Source: Phascolarctobacterium sp. (GTDB lineage: Bacteria > Bacillota > Negativicutes > Acidaminococcales > Acidaminococcaceae). From it: 64,000 nucleotides of DNA. Positions within the stretch are counted from its first letter, which is position 1; every line of letters begins with the position of its first letter. The stretch spans positions 1 through 64,000 of the forward strand of contig JAUNIS010000010.1 in NCBI GenBank assembly GCA_030523325.1. Direction: 5' to 3'. The notes under the pieces were generated by a model that was not told the origin of the DNA, made no database searches, and was given only the letters and a program-made list of their open reading frames with translations. The position numbers were made by a program, and so were the translations under genes. Shown here in pieces: positions 54,286 to 64,000 of this stretch.

Positions 54286-56211
54286 GTGGATAAAAAATCT
54301 TTACTAGATTTAGACGTTGCTGGCAAAAAGGTTCTCGTTCGTGTAGATTTTAATGTTCCCTTCGATGATGCTGGCAATATTTCTGACGACACTCGTGTTC
54401 GCGCATCCTTGCCGACTATTCAATATCTTTTAGACAACAAGGCTGCTGTAATTCTTATGGCTCACCTTGGTCGTCCTAAAGGACAAGTTAATCCTAAATA
54501 TTCATTAGCTCCTGTAGCCAAGCATTTAGGCAAGCTTTTGAAAAAACGCATTGCATTTGCTCCAGATTGCGTCGGTCCTGATGCAGAAGCAGCTGCTAAA
54601 GCATTGAAGCCCGGCAAAGTTTTAGTTCTGGAAAATCTTCGCTTCCACAAAGAAGAAGAAAAGAATGACATGGATTTTGCTGAAAAGCTTGCGTCCTTGG
54701 CTGAGCTTTATGTTAATGATGGCTTTGGTGTTTCTCACCGCGCTCATGCATCTGTAGAAGGTGTAACTCATTACCTTCCCTCTGCTGCTGGCTTCCTGCT
54801 TGAAAAAGAAATCGCTTTTGTTGGCAAAGCTGTAACTGAACCGACTCATCCTTTCGCTGCGATTATTGGTGGTGCAAAGGTTTCCGATAAAATTGGCGTT
54901 ATTAATAACCTCCTTGATAAGGTTGATACTTTAATTATTGGTGGTGGCATGGCTAATACTTTCTTGGTAGCTCAAGGCTATGCTCTTGGCAAATCTCTTG
55001 TCGAAGCAGATAAAGTTGAGCTTGCTAAAGAACTTATCGCTAAAGCTAAAGCCAATGGAGTTAACATGCTGCTTCCTACCGATTTAATTATGGCCGAAGC
55101 TTTTGCACCCGATGCAAAATTTGCCAATGAAAAGGTAGCTAAGCTTAACCAAGAGGCTATGGCTCTTGATATTGGCGAAGCAACTCGCACTGCTTATGCC
55201 AATGCTTTAAGTGATGCAAAGATGATCGTTTGGAATGGTCCTATGGGCGTATTCGAAATGGATGCTTTCTGCAAAGGCACAGAAGCAGTTGCTAAAGCAG
55301 TTGCAAAATCTCGTGCCGTTTCCATCGTCGGTGGTGGTGACAGTGTAGCTGCAATCGAAAAGCTTGGCCTTGCTTCAAAAATCTCCCACATCTCTACTGG
55401 TGGCGGTGCTTCTTTAGAATATCTTGAAGGCAAAGTATTACCTGGTGTAGCTGCTCTTGACGATTTGCGTGTTAAATTAATCGCAGGCAATTGGAAGATG
55501 CACAAAACTGTTGATGAAGCTCTCGAGCTTGCTGAGGGTCTTGTTGAAGAAACAAATGGTTCTACTAGCGAAATTTTAATCTTCCCGCCTTATACAGCAC
55601 TTGAATCTGTTGCTGCTGCAATTGACGGTAAGCATATCCATTACGGAGCTCAAGATTTGCACTGGGAAGATAAAGGTGCTTTCACGGGTGCCATTAGCGG
55701 TGCACAAATCGCTGATATTGGTTGCGAGTATGTTCTTGTTGGTCATAGCGAAAGACGTCACGTATTTTTTGATAATGAAAAGATTGTCGCTCAAAAACTT
55801 ATTGCAGCTTATCGCAATGGTTTAAAACCTATGCTCTGTGTTGGTGAAAACTTAGCAGAACGTGAAGCAGGCAGAACGGCTCGTATTATCAGCATGCAAT
55901 TAAAGAGCGCTCTTAACGTTATCAGTCCTGAACAAGCCGAAGACTTATCCATAGCTTACGAACCCGTTTGGGCTATCGGCTCAGGTAAGGCTGCAACTCC
56001 GGCTGATGCCCAAGAGGTTTGTCACCTTATTCGTGAAAAAGTCGCTAAGCTTATGAGTCCTGCTATTGCTCGTAAGATTCGCATCCTATATGGCGGCTCT
56101 GTTAACGAAAAGAATGCAGCATCCTTCAGCATTGGCGATATTGATGGTGTGCTCGTTGGTGGCGCAAGCCTCAAGGTTGATGCTTTTGCAGAAATTGCTC
56201 GTAGCTTCTAA
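54286..56211 (+). CDS. pgk-tpiA: Fused phosphoglycerate kinase-triosephosphate isomerase
   Basis: One 641-residue frame. Residues 1-392 are a complete PGK ([45 protein letters not shown]). Residues 394-641 are a complete TIM barrel with catalytic K404 (GNWKMHK), H487 (GHSERRH) and E559 ([12 protein letters not shown]). There is almost no linker: the usual TIM start MR is LR here, with a TTG codon lacking an SD. PGK-TIM fusions are known in Thermotoga and some other bacteria. Start is GTG with aaggaga. Both active sites look intact. Confidence 0.95.
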   Translation: MDKKSLLDLDVAGKKVLVRVDFNVPFDDAGNISDDTRVRASLPTIQYLLDNKAAVILMAHLGRPKGQVNPKYSLAPVAKHLGKLLKKRIAFAPDCVGPDAEAAAKALKPGKVLVLENLRFHKEEEKNDMDFAEKLASLAELYVNDGFGVSHRAHASVEGVTHYLPSAAGFLLEKEIAFVGKAVTEPTHPFAAIIGGAKVSDKIGVINNLLDKVDTLIIGGGMANTFLVAQGYALGKSLVEADKVELAKELIAKAKANGVNMLLPTDLIMAEAFAPDAKFANEKVAKLNQEAMALDIGEATRTAYANALSDAKMIVWNGPMGVFEMDAFCKGTEAVAKAVAKSRAVSIVGGGDSVAAIEKLGLASKISHISTGGGASLEYLEGKVLPGVAALDDLRVKLIAGNWKMHKTVDEALELAEGLVEETNGSTSEILIFPPYTALESVAAAIDGKHIHYGAQDLHWEDKGAFTGAISGAQIADIGCEYVLVGHSERRHVFFDNEKIVAQKLIAAYRNGLKPMLCVGENLAEREAGRTARIISMQLKSALNVISPEQAEDLSIAYEPVWAIGSGKAATPADAQEVCHLIREKVAKLMSPAIARKIRILYGGSVNEKNAASFSIGDIDGVLVGGASLKVDAFAEIARSF

Positions 56212-56217
56212 GATATT

Positions 56218-57732
56218 ATGAAACCTATATTATTAATGATTTTAGATGGTTGGGGAATTGCACCGGCAAGCGATACCAACGCCGCTGTTGTGGCAAAAAC
56301 TCCTCATCTTGACTCATACTTTAAAGATTATCCTAATACAACTCTCGAGGCCAGCGGTTTATCCGTTGGTCTTCCTGAGGGTCAAATCGGTAACTCCGAG
56401 GTTGGCCATCTAAATATTGGTTCAGGTCGCATTATTTACCAAAGTCTGACCCGTATTTCTAAAGCAATTGCCGACGGAGATTTTTTTGAAAATTCCGAGC
56501 TTTGTGCTTGCATGGATAAAGCGATAGCAATGGGTGGAGATCTGCATTTAGCAGGGCTCTTATCTGACGGCGGTGTGCATTCACACATCAACCACGTTAT
56601 CGCCCTTTTAGAAATGGCGAAGAAACGCGGCATCAAAAATGTTTTCCTCCATGCTTTTCTAGACGGACGTGATGTTCCTCCTAAAAGCGCCTTGATTTAC
56701 ATTGAGCAAATCGAAAAAGCCATGGAAGAGATTGGGCTTGGTAAAATTGCAGTCGTAAGTGGCAGATATTATGCAATGGATCGTGATAAACGTTGGGAAA
56801 GAGTTGAGAAAGCATACAATGCTATGACTCGCGCCCAAGCGGAAGTTTTTGCTAGTGCAACTCTTGGAATTGAAGCCAATTACGAAAAGGGTATTACTGA
56901 CGAATTCGTCGTACCCTTCGTAGTAGGAGGTGTGAATGGACAAGTCAAAGCTAACGACAGCATTATCTTCTTTAACTTCCGTCCTGATCGGGCTCGTCAA
57001 ATTACTCGCGCGTTAAACGATAAAGAATTTACTTATTTTGTTCGTGAACCAAAGGCTTTGCCGGTTAATTACTGTTGTATGGCTCAATATGATGCAACAA
57101 TAGACGCACCTATAGCCTTTCCGCCAGAAAGTTACGCCGATACATTGGGAGAGGTTTTAGCTAAAAATGGACTTCATCAGCTCCGCATTGCTGAAACTGA
57201 AAAATATGCTCACGTAACCTTCTTCTTTAATGGCGGTGTTGAAGAACCGAATAAGAATGAAGAAAGAATTCTCGTTCCTTCTCCGAAAGTTGCAACATAC
57301 GATTTACAACCGGAAATGAGCGCAGAAGAAGTAACACAAAAACTTCTTAGCGCAATTGACGAAGACAAATTTGAGGCCATCATTCTTAATTATGCTAATC
57401 CTGATATGATTGGTCACACTGGCATCATGTCGGCAGCAATTACTGCTATGGAAAAAATTGACGACTGCGTTTATCGTGTTGTGGAAAAAATTAAATCCAA
57501 GGGCGGTACGGTATGTATCACGGCAGACCATGGCAATATTGAACGTATGGCGGAACCCGATGGTGTTCCGAATACGGCGCATACAACAAACCCTGTTCCC
57601 TTCATTATCGTAAGTGATAAGCAATATAAATTGCATCAAGGCATTCTTGCAGATATTGCTCCTACAATGTTAGAGATTTTAGGAATAAATCAACCCGCTT
57701 TGATGACCGGACATAGTCTGATAGAAAAATAA
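56218..57732 (+). CDS. gpmI: 2,3-bisphosphoglycerate-independent phosphoglycerate mutase
   Basis: A 504-residue Mn-dependent enzyme interconverting 3- and 2-phosphoglycerate. The catalytic serine is S60 in GNSEVGHLNIGSGRI. Other motifs: HAFLDGRDVPPKSA, FFNFRPDRARQ and ITADHGNIERM. It starts 6 nt after the pgk-tpiA stop with only a weak SD, so translation probably depends on coupling. Confidence 0.95.
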   Translation: MKPILLMILDGWGIAPASDTNAAVVAKTPHLDSYFKDYPNTTLEASGLSVGLPEGQIGNSEVGHLNIGSGRIIYQSLTRISKAIADGDFFENSELCACMDKAIAMGGDLHLAGLLSDGGVHSHINHVIALLEMAKKRGIKNVFLHAFLDGRDVPPKSALIYIEQIEKAMEEIGLGKIAVVSGRYYAMDRDKRWERVEKAYNAMTRAQAEVFASATLGIEANYEKGITDEFVVPFVVGGVNGQVKANDSIIFFNFRPDRARQITRALNDKEFTYFVREPKALPVNYCCMAQYDATIDAPIAFPPESYADTLGEVLAKNGLHQLRIAETEKYAHVTFFFNGGVEEPNKNEERILVPSPKVATYDLQPEMSAEEVTQKLLSAIDEDKFEAIILNYANPDMIGHTGIMSAAITAMEKIDDCVYRVVEKIKSKGGTVCITADHGNIERMAEPDGVPNTAHTTNPVPFIIVSDKQYKLHQGILADIAPTMLEILGINQPALMTGHSLIEK

Positions 57733-57737
57733 TTTGA

Positions 57738-59033
<1,296 letters not shown>

Positions 59034-59079
59034 TTTTTGAAATAAAGTTTGGTCAACAAAATTTTATGAAAAACTTCAC

Positions 59080-59110
59080 ATAGAGGGGCCGTTTTTGTTG
59101 GTCCCTCTAT
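59080..59110 (+). other. Stable hairpin without U-tract after eno
   Basis: atagaggggcc / ggtccctctat (11 bp, one G-U) with the 9-nt loop gtttttgtt. No T-run follows. The loop can pair with aacaaaa at 59,055-59,061, so a pseudoknot is possible. It may be a 3' stabiliser or a factor-dependent signal. Confidence 0.5.
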
Positions 59111-59147
59111 CTGTCGTCAAGGAATGTAAAATATTTTACAAATTCTG

Positions 59148-59176
59148 TTGCTACTTGTACATCTTTGTGATAGAAT
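59148..59176 (+). promoter_or_regulatory. Predicted promoter of secG
   Basis: TTGCTA, 17-bp spacer, TAGAAT, about 35 bp before the start. Confidence 0.6.
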
Positions 59177-59211
59177 ACTGTGGTACTAAAAATATGAGGA
59201 GGTAAAGCTCT

Positions 59212-59442
59212 GTGATTGAAACTGTCTTGATTGTTCTCGAAGTTATCGTCTGCATTGCTCTAATTGCCGCAATCATGATGCAATCCGGCAAGGGTGGCGG
59301 TATGAGTGGTACTTTCGGTGGCAGTGACGGTGCTTTCTTCGGCAAAGGTAATGACTTAGACACTGTATTAGCAAAAGCTACTATTTGTTTAGGTACTGCG
59401 TTTGCTGTAATTACTTTAGCGCTGGCTAAAATCAACGCTTAA
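59212..59442 (+). CDS. secG: Protein translocase subunit SecG
   Basis: A 76-residue protein with two membrane helices (about 3-22 and 52-72) around the cytoplasmic SecG loop QSGKGGGMSGTFGGSDGAFFGK. Auxiliary part of the SecYEG channel, complementing secA in this window. GTG start after gaggaggt. Confidence 0.93.
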   Translation: MIETVLIVLEVIVCIALIAAIMMQSGKGGGMSGTFGGSDGAFFGKGNDLDTVLAKATICLGTAFAVITLALAKINA

Positions 59443-59519
59443 TTTCATCATGTTAAATGGAGCGTATAATCGCTCTTAAAGTTTTTCAATTTTTTATTTA
59501 GGAAAGGGGTTAGAGTTCT

Positions 59520-61499
59520 TTGGGTTCTTATTTAACCATCTCTATTGCCGTTGGTATTTTGGCTTTAGCAGTTGCTATGTTCCTGTCCAATTCCATTGGT
59601 AATGCAAGCGCTGGTAATGACCGCATGAAAGAAATTGCTGGTTATATCCATGAAGGCGCTATGGCTTTCTTGTACGCTGAGTACAAATATCTTGCTATTT
59701 TCGTATTAGTTGTTGCTGCAGTAATCGGTGTTTGCCTTTCTCCGCTCACAGCTGTATGCTTTGTATGTGGTGCAGTATTCTCTATCTGTGCTGGTTATCT
59801 TGGTATGACCGTTGCAACTAAAGCTAATGTTCGTACTGCTGCTGCCGCTCAAAAAGGTGGTATGCCGGAAGCTTTGAAAATTGCTTTCTCTGGCGGTGCT
59901 GTAATGGGCTTAGGTGTTGTTGGCCTCGGTATTGCAGGCGTTGCTATTGCTTACATGATTTTCCATGACGTTGATATCGTAACTGGTTTTGGTTTAGGTG
60001 CTTCTTCTATCGCACTCTTCGCTCGTGTAGGCGGTGGTATCTATACTAAAGCTGCTGACGTTGGTGCTGACCTTGTAGGTAAGGTTGAAGCTGGTATCCC
60101 TGAAGACGATCCGCGTAACCCGGCAACCATTGCCGATAACGTAGGCGACAACGTGGGCGACGTGGCTGGTATGGGCGCTGACTTGTTCGAATCCTATGTT
60201 GGTGCAATTATCTCTGCAATCACTCTTGGTGCTGTTGCATATAAAGGCGGCGAAGGCGTTATGTTCGTTTTCGTTCTTGCATTTATTGGTATCATCGCAT
60301 CCATCATTGGTATTCTTTTTGCTGCTAACAGCAAATCCACTAATCCTCAAGCTGCTCTTAACAACGGCACCTATGTTGGTGGTGCAATTGTTATCGCTGC
60401 ATCCGCTTGGTTGTCCAACACTATCTTCGGTGACTTGAATGCATTCTATGCAATTGCTTCTGGTTTGATCGTTGGTTTAGCAATCGGTAAAATTACCGAA
60501 GTTTATACTTCCGCTGATTATGATTCCGTAAAGAAAATCGCTCAATCCGCAGAAACTGGTCATGCAACCGTAATTATTTCCGGTCTTGCTGTTGGTATGT
60601 ATTCTACTTTCATTCCTATGATCTTAATCTGCATCGGCGTTCTTATTTCCTACAAATTCATGGGCCTCTTTGGTATTGCTCTTGCAGCAGTTGGTATGCT
60701 TTCTACTACTGGTTTAACTGTTGCAGTTGATGCTTATGGTCCTATCGCCGACAATGCTGGTGGTATCGCAGAAATGTCCGAGCTTCCTCCTGAAGTTCGT
60801 GAAATCACTGATACTCTTGACTCTGTTGGTAATACTACCGCTGCAATTGGTAAAGGCTTTGCAATCGGTTCTGCATCCCTGACCGCTCTTGCTCTGTTCA
60901 GCGCTTATGCTCATGTAGTTAATCTCAAAGCCATTGACGTTCTTAATCCTATGACATTGATTGGTCTCTTCATTGGTGCAACCCTTCCGTTCCTCTTTGG
61001 TGCAATGACCATGGAATCTGTAGGTAAAGCTGCTTACCAAATGGTTGAAGAAGTTCGTCGTCAATTCCGCGAAATTCCTGGCCTCTTAGATGGCACTGGT
61101 AAAGCCGATTACAAAAAATGCGTAGAAATTTCTACAACTGCAGCTCTCCACGAAATGGTAATGCCTGGTATCATGGCTATCGTAGCTCCCTTGGCTATTG
61201 GTCTTATCTTAGGACCTGAAGCTCTTGGCGGTTTGATTGCTGGTGCATTGGCTGCTGGCGTACTCTTGGCTATCATGATGGCTAATGCTGGCGGTGCTTG
61301 GGATAACTCCAAAAAATACATTGAATCCGGCGTACATGGTGGTAAAGGTTCTCCTTGCCACAAAGCAGCTGTAACCGGCGATACCGTTGGTGACCCGTTC
61401 AAAGATACTTCCGGACCTGCGATGAACATCTTAATTAAATTGATGACCATCGTAGCTTTGGTATTTGCTCCTTTGTTCGCTAAAGGCGGCTTATTCTAA
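59520..61499 (+). CDS. hppA: Membrane-bound ion-pumping pyrophosphatase, K+-dependent, Na+-type
   Basis: A 659-residue protein with about 16 helices that hydrolyses pyrophosphate and pumps cations. The catalytic motif EAGIPEDDPRNPATIADNVGDNVGD is intact. A441 in GNTTAAIGKG (where K+-independent enzymes have Lys) indicates K+ dependence. E224 in GADLFESY is the glutamate position of Na+-pumping members; H+-only enzymes have it one helix turn later. Ion specificity is inference from these residues. Start is TTG with ggaaagggg 10 nt before. Codon bias suggests high expression. Confidence 0.94.
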   Translation: MGSYLTISIAVGILALAVAMFLSNSIGNASAGNDRMKEIAGYIHEGAMAFLYAEYKYLAIFVLVVAAVIGVCLSPLTAVCFVCGAVFSICAGYLGMTVATKANVRTAAAAQKGGMPEALKIAFSGGAVMGLGVVGLGIAGVAIAYMIFHDVDIVTGFGLGASSIALFARVGGGIYTKAADVGADLVGKVEAGIPEDDPRNPATIADNVGDNVGDVAGMGADLFESYVGAIISAITLGAVAYKGGEGVMFVFVLAFIGIIASIIGILFAANSKSTNPQAALNNGTYVGGAIVIAASAWLSNTIFGDLNAFYAIASGLIVGLAIGKITEVYTSADYDSVKKIAQSAETGHATVIISGLAVGMYSTFIPMILICIGVLISYKFMGLFGIALAAVGMLSTTGLTVAVDAYGPIADNAGGIAEMSELPPEVREITDTLDSVGNTTAAIGKGFAIGSASLTALALFSAYAHVVNLKAIDVLNPMTLIGLFIGATLPFLFGAMTMESVGKAAYQMVEEVRRQFREIPGLLDGTGKADYKKCVEISTTAALHEMVMPGIMAIVAPLAIGLILGPEALGGLIAGALAAGVLLAIMMANAGGAWDNSKKYIESGVHGGKGSPCHKAAVTGDTVGDPFKDTSGPAMNILIKLMTIVALVFAPLFAKGGLF

Positions 61500-61510
61500 G
61501 AATAAAAATT

Positions 61511-61546
61511 GCGTCTGCTCTTGTATAAGAGCGGACGCTTTTTTTT
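61511..61546 (+). terminator. Strong terminator after hppA
   Basis: gcgtctgctc / gagcggacgc (10 bp, one G-U) followed by tttttttta. Confidence 0.92.
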
Positions 61547-61641
61547 ATTTGCTCGCAGACTTTTTAATTTTAAATTTACTCTTGATGATATATAATAATA
61601 TTAGTAAAAGTTTTGCCCATTGGCAATTTAGGGAGCGTATT

Positions 61642-62379
61642 ATGGAAATCATCAAGGGAGCCGAGAGTTATCGTCTCGAAGGAACAAATAAAAAAGCAGT
61701 GCTATTAATCCATGGTTACACGGGAACTCCTGACGAGATGCGTCCTTTAGGAGACTATTTGAACGAGCAAGGTTATACAGTTCTTTGTGAACGCTTGCCA
61801 GGTCATGGCACGAACGTAGAAGATTTAAAAAATACTACAGCTAAGGATTGGTTTTTAACAGTATATAAGGCTTGCGAAGAACTTTTGAGCGAGTTCGAAG
61901 ACGTTTATGTTTGCGGTTTATCCATGGGAGGTCTCTTAGCAATCAAAATTGCTGCGACTATGCCAGTAAAAAAGGCTGCCTTTCTCGCAACCCCCATCTT
62001 TTTACCTGATAAACGTGTTAAATTTTATCCAATTCTCAAATATTTTATTAAAGAACTTCCTAAGAGTAAAAAAAATTATGGTGAGATGATGAAGTACAAT
62101 CATTCCTATAATGTTTTGCCGACAAAGCCTTTAGGAAGTATGTTTGACTTGTTAGAAGAAGTAAAAAGTAAATTATTAAAGCGGATTACCATTCCGTCTA
62201 TTGTCTTTCAATCAAAAGTGGAGCATACAGTTGTGCCTGAGAGTGCTCAATATATTTACGATCATCTTGGAACTACAAAAAAAGAATTGCATTGGCTTTA
62301 TAATAGCGGGCATATCATAACCTTAGATAAAGAAAGACCGCAAGTTTTTGCTGAAATTCATAGATTTTTTCAAGAATAG
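61642..62379 (+). CDS. Alpha/beta-hydrolase carboxylesterase (Est30/monoglyceride lipase-like)
   Basis: A 245-residue cytoplasmic esterase. Oxyanion loop LLIHGYTGTPDEM, nucleophile elbow GLSMGG, and C-terminal catalytic histidine in NSGHIITLDKER. It resembles the Est30/YvaK carboxylesterases that lie between secG and rnr in Firmicutes. The ATG at 61,642 follows gggag; 59 upstream codons run into hppA and its terminator and are rejected. A TATAAT at 61,591 may be its -10, with a poor -35. Confidence 0.88.
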   Translation: MEIIKGAESYRLEGTNKKAVLLIHGYTGTPDEMRPLGDYLNEQGYTVLCERLPGHGTNVEDLKNTTAKDWFLTVYKACEELLSEFEDVYVCGLSMGGLLAIKIAATMPVKKAAFLATPIFLPDKRVKFYPILKYFIKELPKSKKNYGEMMKYNHSYNVLPTKPLGSMFDLLEEVKSKLLKRITIPSIVFQSKVEHTVVPESAQYIYDHLGTTKKELHWLYNSGHIITLDKERPQVFAEIHRFFQE

Positions 62380-62399
62380 GAATTTCTTGGAGGAGGAAA

Positions 62400-64000
62400 A
62401 TGTTAAGAAAAGATATTCATAATTTAATTTTAGATTTGCTCCATACAGGCAAAAAGCTCAGTGCTGAAGAAATTATGGAGAGCATGCCTTCCAGTACTGA
62501 TACAAAAACTGTTTGGGAAGAAATTTTGAGTATGGAAGAGTCATACGAAATCATGCGCACGAAACGACAGACTTACGTTTTACCAGAGAACGCGGGTTAT
62601 GTGGTTGGGCGCCTGCAACTTACGAGTAAGGGATTTGGTTTCGTGATTCCTGACAACAAGGGTGATAAGCCAGACATTTTTATCGGCCAACGCTTGCTCA
62701 ATAGTGGGATGAACGACGACCGCGTGCTGGTCCATGTTACTTCGGCTCCGTCAGATAAGAAGCCCGAGGGAGAAATCGTGCGCATTATTTCGCGTGCTAA
62801 TAGTAAAATTGTGGGCGTCTTTCACCAAAGCAAGGATTACGCTTTTGTAACTCCCAAAGACAACCACATTGGCAAAGATATTTACGTTATGCGTAAAAAT
62901 TTCAATGGCGCTAAGGATAATCAAGTAGTCGTTGTGGAAATAACGGTTTGGCCTGAGGGTGAATGCAAGGCAGAAGGCAAGGTGACCGAAATACTTGGCC
63001 GCGTAGGCGACGTAGGTCTTGAGATTCTTTCCATCATCAAGCAACACGACTTGCCTTTAGAATTTCCTAAAGAAGTTCTTGACGCAGCCAAAAGCATTCC
63101 CGAAAAGGTTCAAACATCCGAGCTCGATGGTCGTAGAGATTTGCGTGACTTACCAATCGTTACCGTTGATGGTGAAGATGCTAAAGATTTAGATGATGCT
63201 GTTTACGTAAAAAAAATTAACAATAACGACTACCTTTTGGGCGTTTACATTGCTGATGTATCCCATTACGTCGAAGAGGGAAGCATTATCGATAAAGAAG
63301 CATATGTTCGTGGTACCTCTGTTTACTTAGTTGACCGCGTACTCCCCATGCTTCCTGAAAGACTTTGCAACGGAATTTGCAGTTTGAATGCTGGTGTTGA
63401 TCGTCTTGCCATGAGCTGCGAGATGCATATTAACACTAATGGCACCATTACTTCTTACGAAATTTTTCCGTCCGTAATTCACGTGCGTCATCGCTTGAGC
63501 TACAATATTGTCCGTAATGTTTTAGCGGGCGATGAGGAACTTAGCAATAAATACGAAGATGTTGTGCCGATGATTAGTGTTATGGATGAGTTGCGTCAAA
63601 TACTTCATGCCAAGAGACATAAACGTGGTGCTGTGGATTTTAGTTTGCCGGAACAAAAGGTAATTCTAGATGAAAAGCTGCATCCTGTTCGCATCGAGCA
63701 AAGAATTCAAGGTGATGCAGAAAACTTAATCGAAGAATTTATGCTTGCTGCAAATGAAACTGTGGCTCACCATTTATATAAGAAGCATCGACCTTCTGTT
63801 TATCGTGTGCATGGACAGCCTAAGGCTGAGAAGATGCAAGATTTAGCAAAATTGCTGGCTAATTTTAACGTTAAATTTGCACCCCAAGAAGAAGTTAAGC
63901 CCAAAGAAATTCAAAAGGCAATTGAGGCTATGCATGGCAGAGTAGAAGAACGACTTGTGACAGCTGTTGCTTTAAGAAGCATGCAACAAGCTGTTTATCA
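62400..64000 (+). CDS. rnr: Ribonuclease R, 5' part (runs off the window)
   Basis: ATG at 62,400 after ggaggagg. The frame stays open to the window end (533 codons). An N-terminal winged-helix region (about 1-60) and cold-shock domains (KGFGFVIPDNKGDKPDIFI; DYAFVTPKDNHIGKDIYV) lead to the RNB catalytic domain. There DGEDAKDLDDAVYV carries the metal-binding aspartates, followed by YIADVSHYV and the downstream GDAENLIEEFMLAANE. 3'-5' exoribonuclease acting on structured RNA and, with tmRNA/SmpB, on stalled messages. The S1 domain lies beyond the window. Confidence 0.93.
   Translation, partial: MLRKDIHNLILDLLHTGKKLSAEEIMESMPSSTDTKTVWEEILSMEESYEIMRTKRQTYVLPENAGYVVGRLQLTSKGFGFVIPDNKGDKPDIFIGQRLLNSGMNDDRVLVHVTSAPSDKKPEGEIVRIISRANSKIVGVFHQSKDYAFVTPKDNHIGKDIYVMRKNFNGAKDNQVVVVEITVWPEGECKAEGKVTEILGRVGDVGLEILSIIKQHDLPLEFPKEVLDAAKSIPEKVQTSELDGRRDLRDLPIVTVDGEDAKDLDDAVYVKKINNNDYLLGVYIADVSHYVEEGSIIDKEAYVRGTSVYLVDRVLPMLPERLCNGICSLNAGVDRLAMSCEMHINTNGTITSYEIFPSVIHVRHRLSYNIVRNVLAGDEELSNKYEDVVPMISVMDELRQILHAKRHKRGAVDFSLPEQKVILDEKLHPVRIEQRIQGDAENLIEEFMLAANETVAHHLYKKHRPSVYRVHGQPKAEKMQDLAKLLANFNVKFAPQEEVKPKEIQKAIEAMHGRVEERLVTAVALRSMQQAVY

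Noticed and set aside
55465-55467. Independent TTG start for triosephosphate isomerase inside the fused gene
   Set aside because: The TTG stands where TIM normally begins, but no Shine-Dalgarno sequence precedes it and the frame is continuous with PGK, so a fusion protein is the simpler reading.
61465-61641. Cysteine-containing N-terminal extension of the esterase
   Set aside because: It overlaps hppA and its terminator. The ATG at 61,642 with gggag gives the normal family start.

Overview
The window is a dense stretch of chromosome from an anaerobic, low-GC Gram-positive-lineage bacterium. The likeliest home is the Negativicutes (Acidaminococcaceae/Phascolarctobacterium-like). That placement is inferred from the gene order hpf-secA-prfB, DUF5693-csaB-ftsE-ftsX-M23-ctpA and secG-(hppA)-esterase-rnr, together with anaerobic enzymes (2-oxoacid:ferredoxin oxidoreductase, HydE, rubredoxin fusion, membrane pyrophosphatase). 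No rRNA, tRNA, CRISPR array, prophage or insertion sequence was seen.

Layout. 1-5.7 kb: xanthine salvage (xpt-pbuX), a leftward azlC-azlD-nitroreductase-HD-GNAT cluster and a HAD phosphatase. 5.9-8.6 kb: a four-subunit 2-oxoacid:ferredoxin oxidoreductase. 8.8-13.7 kb: small stand-alone genes (DUF1847, FKBP isomerase, a RelE/ParE-type toxin-antitoxin pair, an HD protein, a prolyl-tRNA editing protein, a rubredoxin/glutamate-synthase fusion). 13.9-25.7 kb: hpf, secA, prfB, cell-wall polymer and division genes. 26-33.7 kb: a LMW phosphatase/Bfd-like pair, then a tandem glycine riboswitch driving gcvT-gcvH-gcvPA-gcvPB-lplA-lpdA. 34-40.5 kb: guaA, a large hybrid histidine kinase and tyrS with an attenuator. 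40.5-42.7 kb: leftward cysK-cysE behind a cysteine-rich leader peptide. 42.8-47.6 kb: brnQ, a YeiH-type transporter, a MerR/lipoprotein operon and an M18 aminopeptidase. 47.7-51.7 kb: hydE, a 5'-truncated queC, an HD protein, and a preQ1 riboswitch with queT-queF. 52.2-59 kb: the glycolytic operon cggR-gap-pgk/tpiA(fused)-gpmI-eno. 59.2-64 kb: secG, hppA, an esterase and the 5' part of rnr.

The most interesting element is the cysK-cysE leader (about 42,420-42,693, minus strand). It has a consensus promoter, a strong SD, a 21-codon peptide with five cysteines, a 10-bp potential antiterminator whose 5' arm is the last codons of the peptide, and an intrinsic terminator. All parts of a ribosome-mediated cysteine attenuator are visible. 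A second, weaker leader-peptide attenuator candidate precedes tyrS. Other notable points are an in-frame PGK-TIM fusion, a queC lacking its ATP-pyrophosphatase motif beside a queuosine-precursor salvage operon, a small repeat family placed directly after stop codons (korC, prfB), and a MerR operator between the -35 and -10 of its own operon.

Most genes start at an AAGGAG-like SD. Start codons were moved inward from the longest open frame wherever the SD decided it. Promoters are sigma-A-like with 17-18 bp spacers, and many transcription units end in clear intrinsic terminators.
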